A stretch of 64,000 nt of DNA from contig NC_060233.1 in NCBI RefSeq assembly GCF_021155775.2, positions 6,986,501 through 7,050,500 of the forward strand, in the 5' to 3' direction. Shown here in pieces: positions 26,001 to 35,504 of the stretch. Made by a program: the position numbers and the translations under genes. Source of the stretch: Neodiprion pinetum (Eukaryota > Arthropoda > Insecta > Hymenoptera > Diprionidae). Positions within the stretch are counted from its first letter, which is position 1. Every line of letters begins with the position of its first letter. The notes below the pieces were generated by a model. That model had not been told where the DNA came from, ran no database searches, and saw only the letters and a list, made by a program, of their open reading frames with translations.

Positions 26001-28207
26001 TTCCAATACCACCTGAATGTCAAATTAGTACTGTATACAATGTTACGACATTGTTCCATCTATTGCTATGCAATGAGCAACAAGTACTATGCTCATAATT
26101 TCCTATCGATAGTATTCTGTTTGTTTTGTTAACATAAGAATTCATAACATTGAAACATAAGATTCATTCAGTAATAGTGCGTAATAATAAAATGACTGAG
26201 GACATAAAAGTATAGTCGCCATGATAATGTGATGGACTGAACGTCACGGAAAGCCTGCAGAACTGTCGTAAGTATTAATTAACACTTTGTAGAAAGTAAC
26301 TATGTCAACTTATATAATTTGGTAACAATCGGAAATCCACAAAAAGCTGAAAGAGGATGAACTAACGAGCCTGGATGAAACGAGCTGACTGCTCCATAAG
26401 CTTGGATCAAATTTTTAAGAATTCTTTTTCATCTCCGGCAGGAACTTACTCCTAAGTCTGTGGATCCAAGACCACCAGCTATACCGGAACATCCGTATGT
26501 GAATTCCTCACCAACCAGACACGTCTCAAAAATACCTATTCCCATTCCTCCTGAAGATTCAATTGTAATTGAAAGTGACCGTATTAATTTGGCTTTGAGA
26601 GAGAGCAAATTGGTTGTATAATTGTACGATTCCATGTTGATTCCCCATTCCCAATTAAAAATTGAGTATGAAGTAGATACTTCTTTTGATCTTCTGTTTT
26701 ATTTGACTGTGGTAAACTATCAGCAATTATTATTATGTAATGTACAATTTCGTATAGTTGTAAAAACGATTCATTGCGGTATTTTGGCATATGTTAGGAT
26801 ACAGCACAGGAATTGATGTTGAGAAATGCCGTTTAATTGTAGTCTGGATGAATATTTTGCAAAAAAAAAAAAGGAATGCAGATATTTAAACGAACACAAG
26901 TTTTAGAATTCGAAAAGAAATTTAACTTTCGTTATACCACATACAAAAAAACTTGTATCTGATCTTGAACAAGTGTGTGAATTCTCACATTTTAAATAAA
27001 ATTTTCAACCATCCATGGTAAACCAACATCAAAATATACTTAATCTTCTGATACATTATCAAACATATGGTTCAAATATCTTGACCCTGTTATTGTTCAA
27101 ATATTATTGTTTTAGCATGACAAATCATTGATTAACAGATATCTTGCAGAGCGATCAGTGTACTACTATTCTGATTAGATAAATATTACTGCAAAACAGA
27201 TTGGGGCACGTTTGATTATCAGAGATATAAAATAATCGCACATCACTACGGGTTAAAGTTCAAAACAAACTTACCATCCTAATTATTTCAATTTGGAATT
27301 TGCAGTTGTTCAAAAGGTTCAAGATTCAATATATTAAATGGTTGAAACGCTGAACGTTTATCTGAATGGAAATAATAATGGGATTATACTATGCCAGATA
27401 TATTGGAAAAACTTTGAACTGTGTACAAACAGTATTTGTCAGAATCGATACGAATCGATAGATTTGCTATCAAATTTGTAGAGAAATTGGTTGAAAAAAC
27501 TTGTGTGGTATATGTTGCTTCAATTGTCGTTCATTTGGATGCCCCCAGCTTCAAATACACGAAATATCATATCATCGGAAGAAAATTCTTAGCCAAGGAT
27601 ATTTTGAACATACCGCAATGCTGTGGAATGTGTCCGTTCATGAGTCCCAGACCCCAGGCTTTCTTGACAATTTCCCATGGGAATTTTCCAGTTCTATCGT
27701 GCTCCGCAGCTACAGGAATTATTTCTTCTCTTGTGAACTTCCTGGCAAGTTCCTGCATTTCTCGCTGCGTCTCAGAAAGCTCTGAACAAAAAATATAACA
27801 ACATTGCTTCGTCACTAATTCTGTACTCAGAGTTTAAGTAATCAGAACAGTTTTATTTTCTTCGTAGAAAGTAATGCATATGCAGCTTGACATTTTTGCC
27901 ATTGGATTACTCATGATACTAAACTGTTAAAATATAATGTAATTAATGTCAAAATTTAATACTAACGGAAATTGTAGCCATTTGGTACTGCAGCTTGAGA
28001 AGAAAAAGACCTGACTGCTGCTTGTCTCACTGACCTACTAATCACCTGCAATTAGACGAACAAATGAAGGAAAATAGTTTGGAATATCTGATGACGATGC
28101 AATTATCCCTACTAATATTTTAAACCGTGCGTACAGTCTTGAATATGAGTGAAAGCACACAACGTTCGACGGGGAAATTATACCTGGCTCAAAGACATCC
28201 TGAACAT
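23064..28207 (-). CDS. Mcad: Medium-chain acyl-CoA dehydrogenase, mitochondrial (10 exons, one with three alternative copies)
   Basis: Flavoenzyme of mitochondrial matrix beta-oxidation that makes trans-2-enoyl-CoA from medium-chain acyl-CoA and passes electrons to ETF. Coding exons on the minus strand: 28207-28184, 28045-27967, 27781-27614, one of three exon-4 copies (25548-25448, 26012-25912 or 26550-26450), 24965-24885, 24490-24360, 24082-23974, 23899-23759, 23678-23406, 23216-23064. All introns are GT-AG and all phases agree, giving 419 aa against 421 for the human protein. The N-terminus is Arg/Ser-rich without acids, as in a matrix transit peptide. Visible signatures are AYCVTEPGAGSDV and MWITNGG (FAD/substrate region), GQRASDTR, ALERKTFGKPIAEHQA, and the catalytic Glu in IYEGT (codon 23136-23138). 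The ATG at 28205-28207 is the first in-frame one before the transit peptide. Family assignment is secure; the alternative exon 4 is what is odd. Confidence 0.95.
25448..25548 (-). CDS. Mcad: Mcad exon 4, copy 1 (MCAD-like version)
   Basis: Exon of 101 nt with a good acceptor (ending CCAG) and donor GTAAGT, entering in phase 1 and leaving in phase 0. It encodes 33 residues after the split Gly codon, including EELAYGCTGIKTAMEG. Relative to mammalian MCAD, this version keeps Thr96, Glu99 and Leu103 and has Lys at Gln95, so it looks like the canonical exon. It lies closest to exon 5 and matches copy 2 at 16 and copy 3 at 14 of 33 residues (my count). Confidence 0.92.
25912..26012 (-). CDS. Mcad: Mcad exon 4, copy 2 (alternative cassette)
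   Basis: Second copy, also exactly 101 nt with the same phases, an acceptor ending TTCAG and a GTAAGT donor. The reading frame is open throughout and ends IASGIGSTKLG. It keeps the family core EELAYGC, but has Ala, Ser and Gly at the positions matching MCAD Gln95, Thr96 and Glu99. It matches copy 3 at 20 of 33 residues, so copies 2 and 3 probably come from the later duplication. Intact splice sites and frame argue against a dead exon. Confidence 0.88.
26450..26550 (-). CDS. Mcad: Mcad exon 4, copy 3 (alternative cassette)
   Basis: Third copy, 101 nt, same phases, acceptor TTCAG and donor GTAAGT, no stop in frame. It encodes EEFTYGCSGIAGGLGSTDLG, with Ala, Gly and Gly at the Gln95/Thr96/Glu99 positions and Leu103 kept. 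Two of the usually conserved residues of the EELAYGC core are changed (L to F, A to T). It is the copy nearest to exon 3. Because 101 is not a multiple of three, joining two copies or skipping all of them would shift the frame. Confidence 0.88.
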
Positions 28208-29145
28208 AAACGAGTCGATCGACGTTGGAGAAACGATTGAGGTGAGAGTCCAGCTACAACAGTTCAAAAGTTTTGAAACTCGAATGGACTTTAACCCAGA
28301 GATAAATACAATCAGCGGACAACGGTGATGGCCTACAATGACCAGTTTTCCATCTGGAGCTAAATACGTATGTAAACTGGTATAACCCAGTATAACCAGA
28401 ATTGGATTGGAGCAATCTCTTGTATCGAGGCTGTCATTGGTTAATTCATTTGAACTTGGCCGGATTTAGCACTAGATGGCAACGCAGTTGATAACCAAGT
28501 ATCACATTTGGCAAGAGCATCCAATATACCGCTAAGCGGTGAAAAGCGCGCCTTTTAAAAGTAGAATGCCTGTACTTAATGCGGAGCAATAAGTGCCTTG
28601 GAATAAGTGAATGAGATGTAGTGAAATACAAGTAAAAATGAAGTAATTTCTACGGAAACATGTTAAAATAACTTTTATATCTGATGCATGAAAGTCTAAG
28701 CTGTCTATCCAATTGTCCGTTTAACGCATCGGGGAGTTTTTAGAGCTGGCAGCTGATTTCAGAACGCACCCTTAGCTACGTCGATTTGTAGAGCTTACAA
28801 ACACGCGGTATATTTGAGAACTCGCGTTTCGGCCAATCGAAACTCGCGGCTTGTGGCTTGAGCTGGGTCGAGCATCGATCGTACACTGCCATCTAGAAGA
28901 TCTTTGTAAGGGGTAAACGTCAAAATCGAATAAATAGTCGTCTGCAGTGGCAGACGTCATAATACACGACAGATGAGTAGAGTGGGGTGCGAGCAAGTGT
29001 CAATTTGATTATTGTTGTCGGTTTGATATAACAGTGCGGATTACAGTCTGTTATTTACTACCGATGATTGAGAAATTACGCTTAAAAATTTTTGCGGGTG
29101 CCACGGGGAGGCGAGAAGGGCCACCCTTTTAATTTCGGGGAAGGA
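28208..29145. promoter_or_regulatory. Shared head-to-head promoter region of Mcad and syntaxin-6
   Basis: The 938 nt between the Mcad start codon (minus) and the syntaxin-6 start codon (plus) must hold both 5' UTRs and both core promoters. I found no coding exon and no clear TATA box. The segment is moderately GC-rich compared with the introns on both sides. Divergent use is inferred from gene orientation only. Confidence 0.6.
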
Positions 29146-32100
29146 ATGACGCTGGAAGACCCCTTCTTTGTCGTCAAGGAGTAAGTTCACAAAATGGGGC
29201 TGACGTTATCAATATTTTCTTTGTTTTCTATACTTCTTTTATTCACACTTCAGCTCAGATACGCTGTTGCATCTGATATACTGTCAAATCACCTGGTTTA
29301 CTTTCTAAACAACAGGCAAAATTGTCATTCATCATTTACTATGTTTGTCAATACACGCGTTTCATGTGTGAGAATCTATTTAAATATCTCGGAATAAATT
29401 GCAGCACACGTTTTAAATTTTCGTAAACCGATATGTAAAATTACAAAAATTATTTTTGTCGTTTCTTCGTGTTCAAAATGTATCTTAGCATTATATTTCG
29501 CTAATGTTGTTAAAAAATAGCTGCGCTGCTTCTTGACAAAAAACGAATAATCATTATCAATTGTCTTCGTTAATATTGAATAAGGTCGTATAGTGTATAC
29601 TCTGTGGATTTGCAACAATTTAGATTCGTATTATTCTTACTATTATCGTCATTTACAATCCCACAACTTATACCCTGCACTTAATTATTAAACATATTAA
29701 TCGAAAATTCATATGTTCACAATATTTGAAACGAGAAATAGATCAAGAGTATCAACTGTGAAAAATTTTGTAAATATATTGAATAAATGTCAACAATGTT
29801 TCGTATTCGAATTCGAACCGAAACACAGTAAAATATTTTAATTGGTTTCCTTAATAGATACACGGGTTGTAACCGATGTAAATAAATAATTTCAAATGAA
29901 GCAAATTTATGGAAGAATCAGAAAGTTACATGGCTACGATCTGTTTGAACAATTTAAATAATTTTTATGTAGTTAAATTTTGTAAGGATGTAAAACAAAA
30001 AGTTGTCGTTTAGCGAGGTGTGCAAGGCTCTAAATAAAACACGAGCATTATACGGGCGTTGGACAGAGTTACAAGATGGGTCGAATGCAACAACAACTCC
30101 AACTGTAGTCGGAGGACTTCCGGTTTCGCGTGAAGAACTTGAGTGGACGACCACGGAATTGCGGAACGCTCTCAGGTCCATCGAGTGGGATTTAGAAGAT
30201 TTAGAGGATACGATCTATATCCTTTTACTATTCTATGCTTTAACCTCGTGAAATTGTGTGTCAATAATAAAAAAAAAAATAAGCAACAACTTTATGTATA
30301 TTAATTTTCACGGTTTATTGTCGACGAAAATTCTTAAACGTCAGATGAAGCTTTATTAGATGTTTATTAGCGTTCACCGTCATGCCTGTAAAGTGCAATT
30401 CAGCACAAAAAAAAAAAAACTTGTCTGTCATAATTTTTGCGTAATCGACAATAACGCGCCGAAATTGTATTGATATTGAAAATCAAGTAAGTTGAACCAT
30501 AAATTGATTATTGAAAATATTTTACAATATTTTTGCTCTTGTCATAACCTTACAGGGAAATCGGGAATAGGCTAAGTTGAGAATAAACGTTTGTCTTTAC
30601 TGATACTATTTCCTTCACAATATTCTGCACATTGACAACATGTTTACACCATTCAAAGCTTAGCAAATATGTAAGCCTTAACTTCACACATACGTATCGT
30701 AGAAAAGAATCCAAACAAATTTAAAATCGATAATAAGGAATTAACCATCCGAAGAAACTTCATAGAACAGACTCGTGAGATGGTTAAGGTGAGGTTGTGC
30801 AGTTAAGGACTAACGTTTTTCTAAAATTTCCATTACCAACATTACATGACTCATCCTTCCATACTTCCAATGCACAATTGAGAGCCTCGTTTATTTTTTT
30901 AGATTATGAAAGAAAAAATGAATGTAAGCAGAGGACGAGACCGTGATCATACCGCGAGACAGGTCAGTATTCTTAACTGAAAACAAAGTATTGAATGCAA
31001 AAAGAAATTATTCGTTGATTTGTTAAGATTGTGCAATGAATGAATCCATAAAACTAGGAAGAAAAGTTGTTTATACCTGATTTTTACAGCCCCTGCTGGA
31101 CAACAGTCCAGCAAGAGTTCCCGTCACTCATGGAACAACAAAGTACAGTAAGCTGGAAAATGAAATGGACAGTCCTAACCGGCAGTTCCTTACGGATACG
31201 CTACAGCAGCAAAGCACAATGATGCATCAACAAGACGAGCAGCTAGATATGATTGGAGAAAGTATTGGTACCCTGAAAACCGTCTCTCGTCAGATAAATA
31301 CAGAGTTAGACGAACAAGCTGTGTAGGTCTGACACTGTATTTAAAAAAAAACAAATTCAATAAGAAGTTGATATTTGATGCTAGTATGACAGTTCACAAG
31401 TAGCAAAGTTTCCTTAATGAAATATTTAATTTTTTAAATACTTCCAGAATGCTAGATGACTTTGGAAATGAGCTGGAAGTAACAGACTCAAAATTGGATG
31501 CGACAATGAAGAAAATGGCAAAGGTCCTTCACATGAGCAATGGTAACTATAACAATTACATTCCTGCTCCCACCACCTCATCGTCTACAGCATCCGACCT
31601 TATTTCTAAGCCTTCCTCTTTATCCTCTTTATCTAGTACCTTAACAAACTGTTTCTTGTGTTCCGCGGAATAGGACATTGGTAATAGTGTTCTAGTCATG
31701 TAAACATAAGCTACCAATCCGTGTAATTCCTAATTCTCAAGTTGATGTTGGCTTGATTTAACAAAAAATTTCAATTTGAACGAAACATTTTTTAACAAAG
31801 TTTGAAAATCAAATTATATTGTAATAACAGCAGCTTATGTTTACACAATTAATATACATTAACCAGTTCGGTCTGTGCAGTATCACTTTGCACAATTTTA
31901 ATTTTTGTTTAGTGCATCGCAAGGTCAGAGAGAAAAATACGTGCAATTTAGCAAAATCCGATAACCTAAATCAATTGAGGGCTGAATGGATTAATGACAT
32001 GACACTAAGAGTTTACAGTTTACAGCGGATTAGCCTGATTAAATGGTATTTTCCTCGTCTATAAAATAACACGATTCTTGGGGGTGAATATATGATTGAA

Positions 32101-33848
32101 TACATTGAAATGAATGCATGTATTCCATTTACATGGCATAGTCTTACTCAAACGAAACACTTTGGTGCACATGGGCTACCAATTTCGACAGTATCCGGAA
32201 TTTCGTTCTTAGCCACCTTTCAAGAAAGTAACTCAGATTTATATCTCCTATCTCTTGATGTGGGAATGTATAACACTGGGTAAGTTATAAATTCAAATCT
32301 AGTTTCCATGGCGAGTACTGTCAAAATCAGTCACCATGCATCCAACAAAAAGTGTCCTGTTGCAGCAAAACTATTCCACATGTGTGTAAAAAAAAGTCCT
32401 TTACCTAATATGTGCTTTAGACAATAATGTACCATCTATTTGAACAAGAAATGGTAAAGAAAAATTATAATGTAACTTTTCAAGAGTTTCAGCTAGTCAA
32501 AACTATGACGGTAGGTATTTTAAATACTATGATCCGAAAAGTTGTGTCAATATAATTACCTATTAGACATGTGGTATGTACATAGTTACCACTGTTAAAG
32601 GTCAGAGAAATATTGAACGGGATGTACACATGAGTTTTCATTTAGTAAGAGTAAAATTATACGTAGAGGAATCAGCAAATGGCATCAAATTTGCATAATG
32701 AAATAATGTCATTCCTATACCTAGTCTAACAAGACCTGAAGTTACAAAAATTTGTATACATATAGCATAGTGTTACGTGAGGTATTAAAATCATGTTGTT
32801 GACAACTACTATGATTATAATACATATGTTATGAAACTGTTGTAGAACTGATCGAAGCGTTGATTCAGAATTTATAGAACCGTAGAATCTCAGCTGATCA
32901 TTCTGTTGTTGCGACTTCGGAAAATGTACTTGTATACCTAGGTGAACAGATAAAACGTTTATAATTTCTGGGAAGCGGATGTTAACTATTGTAAATGATG
33001 TTTTTGAAAGAAATTAGACATTCAATCCAAATATTCGTATTTGTTGAGAGATTTTAGAAAACTGTAATCAGTGGTCATTGTGACAAACTGAAAAGTAATT
33101 CATCTTAATCGAACACCAAATGATTACATACCACACTGAGTTGTATTGTACCCCAGACTACATATTCTAGTAAATTAAAACTTCCTTAAAAGTTGCAAAA
33201 TATAAATTGAACACGTTTGCAGCTAATTTAAAGAAATGAAGACGATGCTGTTCTGAAATACAATCCTGACAAAATCAACATTGTTAACTAGGCTCATTTT
33301 CAAACGCATATCAGTTTTAGATTTTATCAGTTACCATTTTTAAATAGTTAGATTTCTGCCAAAAACAACTTCTATAATATGGAATTTAGAGATGCTTGCA
33401 AATAATGAATGTTCAAAGGAATGTAAGAAGAAAATCTACACGTTAACTCTAACCATTATGGTATATATATACTGTACTGCTTGGCAGTGGTTTAATTTTT
33501 TGATAAGTTTTGATTACACCTTTTAAGTTTAAAAACACATGAGTCCCCAAAATGTTGTTGAATATTTAAACAATTTGAAAGATTTGATATTACAAAAATA
33601 ATAATAAACTTCAATGTTAAGGTCTTCTTCTGATTGTTGGTATTAAAGTTTAAACTAGGGTAAGACTTATTTGTGTTTCAAATTGTTACATATTGTCTCT
33701 CACAAAATCAACAAAATAAAAAATGTAATTTTATAAGTGGCGCATGTGATGTTACTTTCCGTTTGTTTTAGATCGGAGACAATGGGTAGCCATTGGCGTC
33801 TTGACTGCGATATTGGTACTACTAATTATTTTGTTTATAATTAAGTGA
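29146..33848 (+). CDS. STX6: Syntaxin-6 (Qc-SNARE)
   Basis: Tail-anchored Qc-SNARE of the trans-Golgi network and endosomes that pairs with Qa, Qb and R-SNAREs in membrane fusion. Coding exons: 29146-29180, 30014-30216, 30694-30788, 30903-30962, 31090-31322, 31448-31542, 33772-33848; total 265 aa against 255 for human STX6. The N-terminus MTLEDPFFVVKDEV and the block WTTTELRNALRSIEWDLEDLE are diagnostic of the syntaxin-6 N-terminal three-helix domain (about residues 1-110). The SNARE motif runs about 174-235 (EQLDMIGESIGTLKTV, then LDEQAVMLDDFGNELE), and DRRQW is followed by one C-terminal membrane helix (about 246-263). Intron 2 is an AT-AC intron; the other introns are GT-AG. A 2.2 kb intron separates the membrane anchor from the SNARE motif. 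Candidate poly(A) signals AATAAA stand at 34038 and 34142. Confidence 0.95.
30217..30693 (+). other. U12-type AT-AC intron of syntaxin-6
   Basis: The protein can only be continued from DLEDLEDTI into IVEKNPNKFKIDNKEL if the intron starts with ATATCCTTTT at 30217 and ends with AC at 30693. No GT donor gives the conserved frame. ATATCCTT is the U12 donor consensus. CCTTAAC at 30676-30682, a good match to the U12 branch site, lies about 11-12 nt before the AC end, the spacing expected for the minor spliceosome. There is no long polypyrimidine tract before the acceptor. Confidence 0.85.
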
Positions 33849-35504
33849 ATAACTTATTTCATTTTACAGACTGTTCATCAATTATAGTGATTAATTTTCT
33901 TACTAGAATTTAAATGTAATCCAGTGTACACGTATACATATTACATACATGTATGTATATGTGTATTATATATATATGTATATTAACTTTTGTTAAACAG
34001 CATATTTATTTACCAGAGTACCGTTTTACCGAAGATAAATAAAAAGATATTTACGTTGTTGTTAGAAACAAAGTGCCATATACCATACATATAATGTTAA
34101 CTCGTCCTTTGTAAAATGGAAGAAAAATCAATATCTCGTAAAATAAAGGTAGTCACCTTGAATTTTGACAAAAAATATTTTTTCTTTTCTTCTTAGTTGT
34201 AAAAATTATCAATTCCTGTTAATTTTTTGACATCATAAAGCTGTTACTTATTTCAATTTCGCGTTTCAATTATTCTCATAAAAAACAAATCTCATACGAG
34301 GCCATACAAAAATTATGAATCATTGTAATTATTTTTTTAGTCTTATCAGAGTACAATGATTTTATAATTGTTTATTATTTTATATGCTACATTTTGTTCT
34401 AAACTATAAACTTCGTACAAATGTTTTTTGTTTTTTATTTATAATTTTATATAAGTAAAAAGTTTAAAGAGTAAAGTATTAAGTATTATGAATTGCCAAA
34501 AAACACCGGTAATCAAAGTTTCTAAAGTTGGCTGAAGTACCAGTCATTAATTTAGATTACCAGTTGTTCTTTCTTACTTTGTCGGTTCAAGGAGAGCTGA
34601 AACAGCCAACTTGACTGCACATCCATTGACAGATGATCCATACACAATGTTACAATGATTGATATAGATGTTCAACAATGACAAGGCTCATCATAACGCA
34701 TTCGTCAAATGAGTTATAGTCTTCGTACGAGACTCTAAAGTTTCGGGACCTATTCTAAGATGAGTTTTGAAAACGTGTGTTCTGAGCTTTAGAAAATGAA
34801 ATAAGGAAATCGTTTAAAGTTGCAGAGTATAGTTGGCAGAGGTATATTATTGAAAATTTTATAATGTTGAATAGGGTTCTATTATTTAAATCTTTGGTAT
34901 AATAATCATGATTGCAGAGATTATCATTGTATAAAAAGTATCAACGTACTTAACTTCAGAAAATACAAAGTGAATGTTTTAACTTATCTGTTAAATAATA
35001 AAATCTAGTAATTAATGTACAATTAAAATAGTTTTTTTTAATGTTTTCTTTTTTTTTTTTTGTTGTTATTGTTATTTTCTGATAAAACATTGTACAAACT
35101 GTGAAATTTTGTATAATAGAGAATTGAAATCTCGAAGTTAATGACAATAGACATAAAAAACGGTCAACTGACTGTTTTAACATTATTATTACATTGTTCT
35201 ATTAGTAAATTAGCGTCATATTATTGAAAAACTCGAAGTTCATTTTTCGTCTATTAAAACATGTCGTTTTTATGTTGTTTTTCGCCTATTTTCTTTCAAT
35301 TTTTCGTAATTTTTTTCTGAAAATCATATTTTTGCATTCTCAGTGTTCATTTGAAATGTTTTTTGAAGCATCATGCGATACTGGATTGTATAGATTTTGA
35401 GAATTTGACTTGTTAGTTCTGGTTTCATTCAAGTAAACGAAACGTAAAATTCATGATTTTTTTTTTAAGTATTCTATGGCTATTTTATGAGACATGATGG
35501 AAGT
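33849..35504. other. Convergent 3' UTRs of syntaxin-6 and LanB2
   Basis: About 1.66 kb of very AT-rich DNA between two facing stop codons. AATAAA on the plus strand at 34038 and 34142 could end syntaxin-6. TTTATT on the plus strand (AATAAA on the minus) at 34371 and 34434 could end LanB2, giving it a 3' UTR of about 1.1 kb. I see no other gene. Confidence 0.55.

Noticed and set aside
30217..30251. Read-through of syntaxin-6 exon 2 to a stop at 30249-30251, which would truncate the protein
   Set aside because: The conserved continuation is found at 30694 and joins perfectly through an AT-AC intron, so truncation is not needed to explain the sequence.
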